Position numbers and translations under genes: made by a program
Notes under the pieces: generated by a model
Databases searched by the model: none
Told to the model about the DNA's origin: nothing
What the model saw: only the letters and a program-made list of their open reading frames with translations
Assembly: GCA_012521675.1 (NCBI GenBank)
Contig: JAAYLU010000104.1
Span: forward strand, 1-35,346
Reading direction: 5' to 3'
DNA: 35,346 nucleotides
Origin: Synergistaceae bacterium
GTDB lineage: Bacteria > Synergistota > Synergistia > Synergistales > Aminobacteriaceae
Shown here: positions 24,777 to 33,362 of the stretch, piece after piece
Position numbering within the stretch: the stretch's first letter is position 1
Layout: each line of letters opens with the position of its first letter

Positions 24777-24782
24777 TATAAT
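24777..24782 (+). promoter_or_regulatory. -10 element before TRAP operon
   Basis: A consensus TATAAT lies at 24777-24782, 24 bases after the oxidoreductase stop; no good -35 is visible. The resulting leader of about 110 bases contains an imperfect palindrome around 24837-24852 (GCACCCGATTCGGTGC), which I could not match to a known riboswitch. Confidence 0.45.
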
Positions 24783-24898
24783 GATTCAGAAGCATTCGTA
24801 TCCGACGGGGAAAATCGACGCGGCCTTCCCCGGGTCGGCACCCGATTCGGTGCGGCGGCTTGTGCGATAAAAGACCATAATAAAAGGAGGTTGCAAGG

Positions 24899-25945
24899 AT
24901 GTCAGGGTTAAGAAAAGGTTGTTGGTTGCTGTTATTGGCGGTGTTCCTGGTCGGGGTTTTCGCCCCGGTGGCGGGCGCGGACGCGCCCAAGAAGATCATA
25001 TGGCGCTCCTCGGGACACGGGCCGGCCTCGGATCCCTCGCAGATCTACCATGATCTGCTCTGCAAGGCGATCACTGAGGCCTCCGGCGGCAGGCTGGAGA
25101 TCAAGCCGTTCGTCGGCGGCTCGATCGTACCGGCCTACAAGGAGCTCGATGCCGTTCACGAGAACGTGCTGCAGCTCTGCTACACCTGCCCGATGTACAA
25201 CCTCGACAAGTGGTCGGCAGCCGGCCTGATAAGCTCGCGGCCGGGCGTGCTCGCGGGCGAGGCGCTCCGGACGTGGTTCAACTACGGCGGCGGCGCGGAC
25301 CTGATGAACAAGATGATGGAAGGCTACAACGTAATGACCTTCCCAGGCGCCCTCTCCCCCCTTCCCGAGGAGGTCTTCTTCCACTCCAAGAAGAAGATAG
25401 AGAGCGTGGAGGACCTGAAGTCCATCAAGGCACGCTGCATGGGCGACGGCGGAGAGATTCTTCAGAGGATGGGAATGGCCACGGTCATAATACCCGGCGG
25501 AGAGCTCTACGAGGCCATGAAGCGCGGCACGATCGACGCATTCGAGTATTCGACTCTGGCGTCCAACTGGAACATGCACTTCAACGAGGTGGCCGATTAC
25601 GTCTACCTTTCGCCTGTGCGCGCCCCGTGCGACCCGCAGGTCTTCTTCGTCAACAAGGACGCTTGGAACGAGCTGCCTGAGGACCTCCAGCTGCTGGTCC
25701 AGACTTTCGTAGACAAGTACACCCAGGCGCAGCACGAGTTCCTGGTGTACGAGTCCATACTGGCGCTTGAGAAGTTCAAGGAGTACGGCAACAAGGTCGT
25801 CAAGATCCCCGACGAGGTGAACAAGGCGATAGAGGAGGAGGCCGCAAAATTCTACGAGGAGAAGATAGCAAGCGAGCCCCCGATCTTCGGCGAGATCTAC
25901 AACTCGATGAAGAGCTACGGCGAGTCGTACAACTTGATGAGATAA
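24899..25945 (+). CDS. TRAP transporter substrate-binding protein (DctP)
   Basis: Periplasmic solute receptor of a tripartite ATP-independent transporter, 348 residues. The signal peptide runs to about residue 27 (hydrophobic LLLLAVFLVGVFAPVAGA, then DAPKK). The mature protein follows the DctP fold (VGGSIVPAYKELDAV, a central SVEDLKSIKARCMGDGGEIL and the GGELYEAMKRGTIDAFEYSTL signature around residue 200). DctP proteins carry organic acids, amino-acid derivatives or other carboxylates; the ligand here is not identifiable. ATG has a strong AAAGGAGG eight bases upstream. It is the first gene of a dctPQM operon and lies directly downstream of an exported FAD oxidoreductase. Confidence 0.9.
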   Translation: MSGLRKGCWLLLLAVFLVGVFAPVAGADAPKKIIWRSSGHGPASDPSQIYHDLLCKAITEASGGRLEIKPFVGGSIVPAYKELDAVHENVLQLCYTCPMYNLDKWSAAGLISSRPGVLAGEALRTWFNYGGGADLMNKMMEGYNVMTFPGALSPLPEEVFFHSKKKIESVEDLKSIKARCMGDGGEILQRMGMATVIIPGGELYEAMKRGTIDAFEYSTLASNWNMHFNEVADYVYLSPVRAPCDPQVFFVNKDAWNELPEDLQLLVQTFVDKYTQAQHEFLVYESILALEKFKEYGNKVVKIPDEVNKAIEEEAAKFYEEKIASEPPIFGEIYNSMKSYGESYNLMR

Positions 25946-25979
25946 TGCCGTCCCATCCTACGGACGCAAGGAGAAGAGC

Positions 25980-26498
25980 ATGACCTCTTTGAGACGTCTC
26001 TTGAAAGCAATCGACGCGCTAAGTGAACTGTCCGGGGCCGTGGGGAAGTGGTGCGCCCTGATCCTTGTGTTCGCCGGGACCTACGAGGCCGTGGCCAGGC
26101 ATTTCTTTGACGCGCCCACCATCTGGGCGTACGATACCCTCTGCATGGCCGGAGGCGCCCTTTACCTGCTGGGCGCCTCCTACGGCTACCTTTACGACTC
26201 CCATACGCGCGTGGACATGTTCTACAACATGCTGCCCGACAGGGGCAAGGCGTTCATGAACGTGATCTGCTCGCTCCTCCTGTTCTTCCCCCTCATGGGT
26301 GTCATGCTGTGGATGTCTGTCACCTGGGCGGTGCGCGCATGGAGGATAAACGAGGTGTTCTTCAACAGCTTCTGGTATCCTCCCGCAGGCCCGTACCGGA
26401 CGGTGTTCGCTGTCGGACTCCTGCTGCTGATGCTGCAGGCCGTCGCGAACTTCGTCCGGGATCTATACTTCACGGTCAGGGGTGAGACTCTTGATTGA
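25980..26498 (+). CDS. TRAP transporter small permease (DctQ)
   Basis: Small membrane subunit of the TRAP transporter, 172 residues with four predicted helices (about 25-45, 55-75, 92-115 and 135-155). The family's conserved acidic and aromatic pattern is recognisable in YEAVARHFFDAPTIWAYD and SHTRVDMFYNMLPDR. It forms the membrane complex with the large permease and receives substrate from DctP. ATG has AAGGAG five bases upstream. Its last eight bases overlap the dctM start, which points to translational coupling. Confidence 0.9.
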   Translation: MTSLRRLLKAIDALSELSGAVGKWCALILVFAGTYEAVARHFFDAPTIWAYDTLCMAGGALYLLGASYGYLYDSHTRVDMFYNMLPDRGKAFMNVICSLLLFFPLMGVMLWMSVTWAVRAWRINEVFFNSFWYPPAGPYRTVFAVGLLLLMLQAVANFVRDLYFTVRGETLD

Positions 26499-27834
26499 AC
26501 TCAGCGCCGAGGCGATAACCGTCATGATGCTGGGGGGGGTCTTCGTCCTGGTTATGACCGGATTCCCCATTGCCTTTGTCATAGGGAGCGTGGCCTTCCT
26601 CTCGGGTCTCGCGGTCTTCGGCCCGACGGTCACCTTCCATATACTGTACAGCCGCTTCTACGATCTGTCCTTGAACTACCCCTACCTGGCGGTTCCCCTG
26701 TTCACTTTCATGGGGGTGATACTGCAACACTCCGGGGTTACCAAGGACCTGTACCAATCGCTCTACGAGGCCATGGGAAGGCTGAAGGGCGGGCTGGCGG
26801 TTGTCACGATAATCTTCGGGACCATACTCGCAGCATGCCTCGGAGTCATCGCCGCCTCAGTGACAATACTGACCCTCATCGCGCTCGCGCCGATGATAAA
26901 CAGAGGATATGACAAGTCGCTGGCATCCGGCTCGATAATCGCGGCCGGGACGCTCGGAATACTGATCCCCCCGAGCATCATGCTGGTGGTCTATGCGCCC
27001 CAGGCCGGGCTCTCGGTAGGCCAGATGTTCATGGGCGCGGTATTCCCGGGACTGCTGCTGTCGGCGCTCTATATCACCTACGTGGTGATCAGGTGCAGGA
27101 TCAATCCGTCCCTCGGCCCCGCTATACCGGAGGAGCAGATGGAGCCGTTCGACTCCGCAAAGCTGGTACGCCTGCTGAAGTCGCTCGTGCCACCCGTTTT
27201 GCTGATAGTGGCGGTACTGGGGACCATATTCGCGGGGATAGCCCCTCCGACGGAGGCGGCGGCGGTCGGATGCACCGCGGCAATACTGCTCGCGATCGCG
27301 TACAGAAAATTCAGCTGGGGGTTGATGCGCCAGGCGATGCTTGAGACCATGCGCGTCAGCGCCTTCGTGGTAACAATAGCAGCCATGTGCTACGCCTTCG
27401 TCGGGATCTTCATGAACGCAGGCGCTGGGGACGTGGTAGCGGACTTCATCCTGTCCGTTCCGGGCGGCAAGTGGATGTCCTTCTTCGTGATAATGGCGAT
27501 AGTCTTCCTTCTCGGGATGTTCATCGAGTGGATCGGCATTGTCTTCATCGTGGTGCCCGTCTTCTCCCCGATTCTCGAGTCGCTGGGGTTCAACCCCCTG
27601 TGGGCCGGGATGATGATCTGCATAAACATGCAGATGGCCTTCCAGACGCCGCCGATGGCGATGTCGATATTCGTGCTGAAGGGCACGGCGCCGAAGGAGC
27701 TCGGGGTGACCATCGGGGATATCATATGGGGGGTCATCCCGTTCATACTGATCATCATGCTCGTGCTGGTGCTCTGCTCATTCTTCCCCGGCATCATAAC
27801 CTGGCTGCCGGAGATGATGATCGGCAAGGCCTGA
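26491..27834 (+). CDS. TRAP transporter large permease (DctM)
   Basis: Large membrane subunit that uses a sodium or proton gradient to move the carboxylate substrate. It has 447 residues and about a dozen hydrophobic helices. TGFPIAFVIG, the GTLGILIPPSIMLVVYAPQAGLSVGQMFMGAVFPG stretch (read in two parts) and PPTEAAAVG are strong DctM hallmarks. TTG at 26491 is chosen because AGGGG lies eight bases before it; the GTG at 26482 overlaps that site and is less likely. A terminator follows. The long PPSI segment shows no disruption, so the transporter should be complete. Confidence 0.9.
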   Translation: MIELSAEAITVMMLGGVFVLVMTGFPIAFVIGSVAFLSGLAVFGPTVTFHILYSRFYDLSLNYPYLAVPLFTFMGVILQHSGVTKDLYQSLYEAMGRLKGGLAVVTIIFGTILAACLGVIAASVTILTLIALAPMINRGYDKSLASGSIIAAGTLGILIPPSIMLVVYAPQAGLSVGQMFMGAVFPGLLLSALYITYVVIRCRINPSLGPAIPEEQMEPFDSAKLVRLLKSLVPPVLLIVAVLGTIFAGIAPPTEAAAVGCTAAILLAIAYRKFSWGLMRQAMLETMRVSAFVVTIAAMCYAFVGIFMNAGAGDVVADFILSVPGGKWMSFFVIMAIVFLLGMFIEWIGIVFIVVPVFSPILESLGFNPLWAGMMICINMQMAFQTPPMAMSIFVLKGTAPKELGVTIGDIIWGVIPFILIIMLVLVLCSFFPGIITWLPEMMIGKA

Positions 27835-27861
27835 GTTTCTCCAGGGCCTTGACCAAAGAAA

Positions 27862-27900
27862 AAAGCAGGCGGGGATCGCTGGATGCGCCCCGCCTGCTTT
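27862..27900. terminator. Bidirectional terminator between dctM and galT
   Basis: A 13-bp stem (AAAGCAGGCGGGG at 27862-27874 with CCCCGCCTGCTTT at 27888-27900) encloses a 13-base loop. On the minus strand it is followed by six T residues and more beyond, making a good terminator for galE-galT. The plus strand has only TTT after the stem, so it stops dctM transcripts less surely. Confidence 0.82.
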
Positions 27901-27905
27901 GTCGT

Positions 27906-29438
27906 CTAAACCCGCTCCAGAGAAAGCCCCCAGTCGGACGCCCAGGAGTCCAGGAACCTGCGAAGCCCCTCCGCTCCCTCGGATGTCGGCTTGAACACAC
28001 CGCAGTCCTCCAGCACCTCGGCGAAGACGGCTCCTGTCTCCCGCCTCACCGCCTCAGCGGCCTCCTCGGGCGACAACCGCCCGAAGCGCGACAGAAGCTC
28101 CCCGGTCCACTCCCTGTGAGGGAAGTTGTCCGGGAGATCCGCCAACTCCTTAGCTCCGCTCAGCACTGCCTCCACCTCCGCCAGGGAGGATTCGAGCCTC
28201 GGAGGCAGTATCGCGAGCCCCATAGTCTCGATGAGACCGATATTCTCTTTTTTAATATGATGTCTCTCGGTGTGCGCATGGAAGATCCCGTCCGGGCGCA
28301 ACCCGTCGCACCTGTTGTTGCGCAGGACGAGATCCAGCTCGTAGTTTTCTCCCCTGCGCCTGCCTATGACAGTCATGGTGTTGTGGGGCTCGTCGCTCGC
28401 GGGGTCCCGCGACACCACTTCAAGGTAAGGGTCGTCGTAGCCGTGCCAGGACATCAATAACTTCTCCGCCAGGGCTACGAGCTGCGAGGTCTCGGAGCAG
28501 CTTAGGCGAAGCGCGGTCATGGGCCATCGCAGGTGATCCACTGAGACCGCCCCTTCACGCCAGGAGGCGGCCGAGGGCGCGTCGTCCATCGGGAATCTCC
28601 ACGAACCACCTTGGAAGTGGTCGTGACTGAGTATGGAGCCGCCCACTATCGGCAGATCGGCGTTCGAGCCTATGAACATCTGTGGGAAGGCCGTCAGAAA
28701 CTCGCATATTCGGACTAAAGCCGCTCCGTCGACCCTCATGGGGCGGTGCTCCTTGGAGAATACTATACAGTGTTGGTTGTAATAAACGTAAGGCGAGAAC
28801 TGGAGGTACCACCGCTCCCCCGTCAGCCTAAGGGGCACGATGCGGTGGTTGCTGCGCTCAGGGTGCCCCGGCCGCCCCTGGTAGCCCGCGTTCTCCGCGC
28901 AGAGAAGGCATTTCGGGTAGTGCTCCTCGCCCCTCCTCTCGCCCTCGGCCCTGATGTCCCTCGGGTCCTTCTCCGGCTTCGAGCGGTTGATCGTGATCTG
29001 CATCTCGCCCCAACGGGTCTCGGCGGTCCACTTTTTATCCAAGGACACCAGGTCCATCCTGATGTACTTGGTATCCGCCGACAGGGCGTAGAACCAGTCG
29101 ACCGCGGCCTTGGGCCCTTCGTCCTTCAGGAGCGAGCGGAAGCGTGCGGCGACCTCGGAGTTTCGCGGGGTCAGGTGACCCATCACTCGGCTGACGAACT
29201 TCTCCGGCGGCAGGTCAAGGTGCTTCAGCCCTTTCTCCGAGGCGTAGGCACTCAATGTCTCCAGACACTCCATCTCGTCGGCCCCCGCCGAATGGCCGTC
29301 CGGTTCGGGCTCGTCTATTCCGAAGGCGCCTAGAAGGGAGTTCCTGGCGACTATATCGTCGAGCTCTCCGAGAAGGCCGGTTCTCCGTCCGTAGTCGACC
29401 AGCCCGTCTATCGCCCTGACCGCGGAGTGCACGTTCAC
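27906..29438 (-). CDS. galT: Galactose-1-phosphate uridylyltransferase, class II
   Basis: Exchanges UMP between UDP-glucose and galactose-1-phosphate in the Leloir pathway. The protein belongs to the long Firmicutes-type class (GalT_N2/GalT_C2) rather than the short HPHPQ class; the active-site segment is [13 protein letters not shown], and 510 residues is normal for this class. The frame is open further upstream into galE. GTG at 29438 was chosen because GAGGGGG lies nine bases before it, it begins five bases after the galE stop, and the resulting N-terminus ([17 protein letters not shown]) matches where family members start. An upstream ATG at 29471 would overlap galE. It is the second gene of the galE-galT operon. 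Confidence 0.9.
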   Translation of the reverse strand: MNVHSAVRAIDGLVDYGRRTGLLGELDDIVARNSLLGAFGIDEPEPDGHSAGADEMECLETLSAYASEKGLKHLDLPPEKFVSRVMGHLTPRNSEVAARFRSLLKDEGPKAAVDWFYALSADTKYIRMDLVSLDKKWTAETRWGEMQITINRSKPEKDPRDIRAEGERRGEEHYPKCLLCAENAGYQGRPGHPERSNHRIVPLRLTGERWYLQFSPYVYYNQHCIVFSKEHRPMRVDGAALVRICEFLTAFPQMFIGSNADLPIVGGSILSHDHFQGGSWRFPMDDAPSAASWREGAVSVDHLRWPMTALRLSCSETSQLVALAEKLLMSWHGYDDPYLEVVSRDPASDEPHNTMTVIGRRRGENYELDLVLRNNRCDGLRPDGIFHAHTERHHIKKENIGLIETMGLAILPPRLESSLAEVEAVLSGAKELADLPDNFPHREWTGELLSRFGRLSPEEAAEAVRRETGAVFAEVLEDCGVFKPTSEGAEGLRRFLDSWASDWGLSLERV

Positions 29439-29443
29439 ATCCT

Positions 29444-30427
29444 TCAGCCCCCTCTTCGTTTCTTGTGCCATCTCCAGGAGGTCTCGACGATCGACTCCAG
29501 AGACTGGTAGCGCGGTGTCCATCCGAGCTCCTCAATGGCCCTGTCCGCGGAAGCGACAAGCCTGGCCGGGTCCCCTTCCCTGCGCGGGGCCTTCACGGCC
29601 TTGATCGGCAGGCCGGTGACCGAGCGACACGAGTCGACGACCTCCTTGACGGAGAAGCCGCGCCCGTTTCCGAGGTTGTAGATCCTGCTCCCCTCGCCTC
29701 GCCTGAGCGCGTCCAGCACAAGAAGATGCGCCTGCGCCAGGTCCATGACGTGAACATAGTCGCGGATGCACGTGCCGTCAGGCGTGTCGTAGTCGTCCCC
29801 GAAGACCGAGATGCTCTCGTTCACGCCTATCGCCGCGTCCAGCACAAGAGGGATCAGGTGCGTCTCCGGCTCCTGGACCTCACCCAGGGTCGCGTCCTCT
29901 ATGGCGCCGCAGGCGTTGAAGTAGCGCAGCGCGCCGTAGGTGAATCCGTGGGCCTCGGACGCCCATCGGAGCATCTGTTCTATCGCGAGCTTCGTCTCGC
30001 CGTACGGGTTGGTCGGCCTCAGAGGCATGTCCTCTGTTATCGGCACGGCCTCCGGCTCCCCGTAGACAGCCGCGGAGGAAGAGAAGACGAAGTGCGGGGT
30101 GCCGCAACGGATCATGCTCTCCAGAACACGCAGCGCGCCAACAAGATTGTTCTCGTAATAGACGAGAGGCAGGCTTACACTCTCTCCCACCTTGATAAGT
30201 GAGGCGAACAGGAAGACTGCGTTCACGTCGTGCTGCTTCAGCACTCGGTCTAGCAGTTCCCCGTCTCGCACGTCCCCCTCGACGAAGACGGCCTCCGGGG
30301 GCACGAAGTCCCTGCGGCCTGTCGAGAGATTGTCGTATACTATCACCCTCTCGCCCTGGTCAAGCAGGCCTCTAACCATGTGGCTTCCGATGTACCCTGC
30401 GCCGCCGCATACGAGTGACGTTTTCAT
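29444..30427 (-). CDS. galE: UDP-glucose 4-epimerase
   Basis: Interconverts UDP-galactose and UDP-glucose, closing the Leloir cycle. It is a 327-residue short-chain dehydrogenase-like enzyme. The NAD-binding motif GGAGYIGSH lies at 7-15, [10 protein letters not shown] carries the catalytic Ser, and NPYGETK supplies the Tyr-Lys pair. RYFNACGA is the typical substrate-binding loop. ATG at 30427 has GGAGGAA eight bases upstream; an upstream ATG (30466) lacks a site and overlaps the -10 region. It is first in the minus-strand galE-galT operon, driven by the promoter at 30472-30500. Confidence 0.93.
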   Translation of the reverse strand: MKTSLVCGGAGYIGSHMVRGLLDQGERVIVYDNLSTGRRDFVPPEAVFVEGDVRDGELLDRVLKQHDVNAVFLFASLIKVGESVSLPLVYYENNLVGALRVLESMIRCGTPHFVFSSSAAVYGEPEAVPITEDMPLRPTNPYGETKLAIEQMLRWASEAHGFTYGALRYFNACGAIEDATLGEVQEPETHLIPLVLDAAIGVNESISVFGDDYDTPDGTCIRDYVHVMDLAQAHLLVLDALRRGEGSRIYNLGNGRGFSVKEVVDSCRSVTGLPIKAVKAPRREGDPARLVASADRAIEELGWTPRYQSLESIVETSWRWHKKRRGG

Positions 30428-30471
30428 AAAGGGAATTCCTCCGGCTGATAATGATCTGTCACGCAAGATTC

Positions 30472-30500
30472 AGATTATCCTTCGCGCCGCCAATAGTCAA
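30472..30500 (-). promoter_or_regulatory. galE promoter
   Basis: On the minus strand, TTGACT (-35, 30500-30495) and TAATCT (-10, 30477-30472) are separated by exactly 17 bases, a strong sigma-70-type match. Transcription would begin near 30465, giving a leader of about 38 bases. Confidence 0.72.
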
Positions 30501-30562
30501 GCGCAGGGGAGCTTTTCAACTTTTTCCTCCCGTTTTGCGTCCCTGACAAACGGTGGAGATAA

Positions 30563-30591
30563 TTGACTTTGAGTTCAACCTTGTCTAAACT
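30563..30591 (+). promoter_or_regulatory. mglB promoter with candidate operator
   Basis: TTGACT (30563-30568) and TAAACT (30586-30591) are separated by 17 bases. The -35 shares its hexamer with the divergent galE promoter, 62 bases away. Two imperfect palindromes overlap it: TTGACT-TTG-AGTTCAA (30563-30578), and a CCTTGTC/GACAGG pair (30579-30600). Either could bind a LacI/GalR-type sugar regulator; none is encoded here. A 5-bp hairpin, GGCTG/CAGCC (30599-30614), sits at the predicted 5' end of the message. Confidence 0.7.
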
Positions 30592-30662
30592 TGTGACAGG
30601 CTGTTCCATCAGCCGTCGTGTCTCGACATGACGAAGATCATTGCAGAGGGGGTTTTCAGGAA

Positions 30663-31670
30663 GTGAAAAAGACGGTTGGACTTGCAGTGCTCATGGTGTT
30701 TTGCGGTTTACTGGTGCTCGCGGTCGCGGCTTTTGCGGCCGACGTCGAGATTGGGTGCGCGATATACAAGTTCGACGACACGTTCATGACCGGGGTCAGG
30801 AACGCTATCGCCGAGGCGGCCAAGGACAAGGCCAAGGTCGACATAGTGGACAGCCAGAACTCCCAGTCCACACAGAACGACAGGGTTGACATGTTCATAA
30901 CCAAGAGGATGAACGCGATGGCGATCAACCCGGTCGACCGCACCGCCGCCGGGGTCATCATCGACAAGGCCAAGGCGGAGGATATCCCGGTCGTCTTCTT
31001 CAACCGCGAACCCCTGCCCGAGGACATGCAGAAGTGGGACAAGGTCTACTACGTCGGCGCAAGGGCGGAGGAGTCCGGGACCATGTCCGGACAGATCATA
31101 GCGGACTACTGGAAGAGCAATCCGGAGGCCGATAGGAACGGGGACGGGGTGCTCCAGTACGTCATGCTCAAGGGAGAGCCCGGACACCAGGACGCCGAGC
31201 TTCGCACCGAATACTCGATGAAGGCGGTGGCCGACGCCGGCATCAAGGTCGAGAGGCTGGCGGAGGACACGGGGCTTTGGGACAGGGTCAGAGGGCAGGA
31301 GAAGATGGCCGCGTTCCTCGCCGCGCACGGCGACAAGATCGAGGCGGTCTTCGCGAACAACGACGATATGGCTCTCGGCGCCATAGAGGCGCTTAAGGCC
31401 GCAGGATACTTCAAGGACGGCAAGTACATGCCGGTGGTCGGCGTGGACGCCACCGCGCCTGCTATACAGGCCCTGGAGGATGGCACCCTTCTGGGAACGG
31501 TCTTGAACGACGCGGTCAACCAGGGGATAGCCACCTTCAATCTCTCCTACGTACTGGCGCAGGGAGAGACGCCGACGCAGGAGAACAGCGGCTACGAGAT
31601 CACAGACGGCCAGTACGTCTGGGTTCCCTACAAGAAGGTGACGCTCGAGAACGTGGCGGAGTTCAAGTAG
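30663..31670 (+). CDS. mglB: Galactose/glucose-binding periplasmic protein
   Basis: Captures galactose (and probably glucose) outside the membrane for the MglAC transporter. The 335-residue protein has a signal peptide cleaved near residue 25 (KK, hydrophobic core, AFA then ADVEIG). The periplasmic binding fold is clear: CAIYKFDDTFMTGVR, INPVDRTAAGVIIDKA, VFFNREPL and VFANNDDMALGAIEAL. An EF-hand-like calcium loop, DRNGDGVLQ (from 157), followed by LKGEPGH, is the signature that separates MglB from ribose-binding proteins. GTG at 30663 fits both the signal peptide and a GAGGGGG site ten bases upstream. A hairpin-plus-T stretch separates it from mglA, which would allow more binding protein than transporter. 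Confidence 0.93.
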   Translation: MKKTVGLAVLMVFCGLLVLAVAAFAADVEIGCAIYKFDDTFMTGVRNAIAEAAKDKAKVDIVDSQNSQSTQNDRVDMFITKRMNAMAINPVDRTAAGVIIDKAKAEDIPVVFFNREPLPEDMQKWDKVYYVGARAEESGTMSGQIIADYWKSNPEADRNGDGVLQYVMLKGEPGHQDAELRTEYSMKAVADAGIKVERLAEDTGLWDRVRGQEKMAAFLAAHGDKIEAVFANNDDMALGAIEALKAAGYFKDGKYMPVVGVDATAPAIQALEDGTLLGTVLNDAVNQGIATFNLSYVLAQGETPTQENSGYEITDGQYVWVPYKKVTLENVAEFK

Positions 31671-31690
31671 GAGACTTGCGAACTTGAGGG

Positions 31691-31717
31691 AAGGGGGGCT
31701 TTCGCCTCCCTTTCTTT
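31691..31717 (+). terminator. Intercistronic attenuating hairpin mglB-mglA
   Basis: Stem AAGGGGGGC (31691-31699) pairs with GCCTCCCTT (31704-31712), including one G-T wobble, around a TTTC loop. The tail TTCTTT is interrupted by a C, so termination is probably partial. Such sites downstream of binding-protein genes stabilise the upstream message and reduce read-through. A further small hairpin, TGCAC/GTGCA, lies at 31744-31757. The 138-base gap holds no gene. Confidence 0.72.
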
Positions 31718-31808
31718 GTATCGGAGGGCCATCCGTGGGCAGATGCACTTCTGTGCAGTGCTCTCGGCCGAAGGATCGACCGCAATTTGAAGAAGGTAGG
31801 TGCATTGA

Positions 31809-33332
31809 GTGGAGCAGAAGAAAGATTTCGTCCTCGAGATGCAAAAAGTCTCCAAGGCCTTCCCAGGCGTGCAGGCCCTGAAAGACGTGACATTGCAGGT
31901 GCGCCCGGGGACAGTTCACGCGCTGATGGGGGAGAACGGCGCTGGGAAATCGACCCTGATGAAGTGCCTCTTCGGCCTCTACACCGCGGACGAGGGCAGG
32001 GTCTTTCTCGATGGCGCGCCGGTGTCGATCAACAGCACTCGCGAGGCGCTGGACCTCGGCATCTCCATGATCCACCAGGAGCTTCACCCCATCCCGGCCC
32101 GCTCCGTGATGGAGAACATCTGGCTGGGACGCGCCCCGCTGAGAAAGGTCGGAGGCGTCAACTTCGTCGACAGGAGGGCCATGGAGAGGATGACCAGGGA
32201 GCTGATGGACGAGCTGGGGCTCGACATCAACCCGAGAAGCCAGGTTCGAAGCCTCTCCGTGTCCAGGATCCAGTCGATGGAGATCGCCAAGGCGGTGTCT
32301 TACAACTCCCGGATCATAGTAATGGACGAGCCCACCTCGTCCCTCACGGGGCACGAGGTGAGCCGCCTTTTCGAGATCATCCGCGGGCTCAGGGCGCGCG
32401 GGATCTCCGTGATATACATCTCGCACAAGATAGAGGAGATACTGGAGATAGCCGACGAGGTCACCATCATGAGGGACGGCCGCAAGGTCGGCACATGGCC
32501 CGCGTCCGAGCTCACCACCGACATGATCATCTCCAGGATGGTCGGGCGGGAGATCACCAATCGCTTCCCCCCGAGGAAGAACAGGCCGACGGACGAGCCA
32601 GTGCTGGAGGCCCGCGGGCTCACGTCTCCCTTTCCGAAGTCTTTCAGGGACGTCTCCTTTTCCCTGCGCCGGGGGGAGATACTGGGAGTCGGCGGCCTCG
32701 TGGGGGCTCAGAGGACGGAGGTCATGGAGGCCCTGTTCGGGCTTCGCTCTCTGGCGTCCGGCAGCGTCCTGCTCGACGGCAGGGAGGCGGACCTGTCGTC
32801 CCCGATCAAGGCCAAGAGGAGAGGCATGGCGCTTCTGACGGAGGAGCGGCGAGTCACCGGCATCTTCCCGGTATTGTCGGTGCAGTTCAACCTGCTGGTC
32901 GCGCATCTGGCGAGATACGCGGGGCGAATGAAGCTGCTGGAACACGGGTGCATGTGCAGGGACGCACGTGAAAGCATAGAGAAACTGTCGGTGAAGACCC
33001 CTTCTCCAAGGAGCCTGATACGAGACCTCTCAGGCGGCAACCAGCAGAAGGTGTTGTTCGCCAGGTGGCTTCTTATCGACCCGGACATCCTGATCCTCGA
33101 CGAGCCCACTCGCGGCATAGACGTAGGCGCCAAGTACGAGATCTACTCCATAATGGCGGACCTGGCCGAGCAGGGGAAAAGCATCATAATGATATCGTCG
33201 GAGATGCCCGAGCTGCTGGGGATGACCGACAGGATAATGGTCATGAGCGAGGGGCGCCTCGCCGGAGTCGTGAACACCGAGGAGGCGTCCGAGGAGTCTA
33301 TAATGAGGCTGGCCACCAAGTACGTGGCGTAG
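31809..33332 (+). CDS. mglA: Galactose ABC transporter ATP-binding protein
   Basis: Double ATPase subunit that drives galactose import, 507 residues. The first nucleotide-binding domain has Walker A GENGAGKST (41-49) and Walker B with DEPTSSL, while its signature (LSVSRIQSMEIAKA) is degenerate, as in this family. The second has a degenerate Walker A (GGLVGAQRTEV) but a canonical LSGGNQQ signature (from 407) and LDEPTRGID. This mirror-image asymmetry is normal for carbohydrate uptake transporter 2 family ATPases. The GTG start has GTAGGTG eight bases upstream; a TTG at 31805 opens a different frame that is not coding. mglC follows after 30 bases. Confidence 0.93.
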   Translation: MEQKKDFVLEMQKVSKAFPGVQALKDVTLQVRPGTVHALMGENGAGKSTLMKCLFGLYTADEGRVFLDGAPVSINSTREALDLGISMIHQELHPIPARSVMENIWLGRAPLRKVGGVNFVDRRAMERMTRELMDELGLDINPRSQVRSLSVSRIQSMEIAKAVSYNSRIIVMDEPTSSLTGHEVSRLFEIIRGLRARGISVIYISHKIEEILEIADEVTIMRDGRKVGTWPASELTTDMIISRMVGREITNRFPPRKNRPTDEPVLEARGLTSPFPKSFRDVSFSLRRGEILGVGGLVGAQRTEVMEALFGLRSLASGSVLLDGREADLSSPIKAKRRGMALLTEERRVTGIFPVLSVQFNLLVAHLARYAGRMKLLEHGCMCRDARESIEKLSVKTPSPRSLIRDLSGGNQQKVLFARWLLIDPDILILDEPTRGIDVGAKYEIYSIMADLAEQGKSIIMISSEMPELLGMTDRIMVMSEGRLAGVVNTEEASEESIMRLATKYVA

Positions 33333-33362
33333 AAGAAACCTTTAGGGAGGAAGGACAATTCG

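Noticed and set aside
24788-24890. Riboswitch in the TRAP leader
   Set aside because: Only one short imperfect palindrome is present; no known riboswitch core was recognised.
29439-29522. N-terminal extension of GalT overlapping galE
   Set aside because: It would overlap galE by 79 bases and has no family similarity; GTG 29438 has a good site.
30708-32945. 745-codon open frame on the minus strand across mglB and mglA
   Set aside because: It is antisense to two clearly conserved genes, has low-complexity Arg/His/Leu-rich composition and no recognisable domain; such frames are common opposite GC-rich genes.
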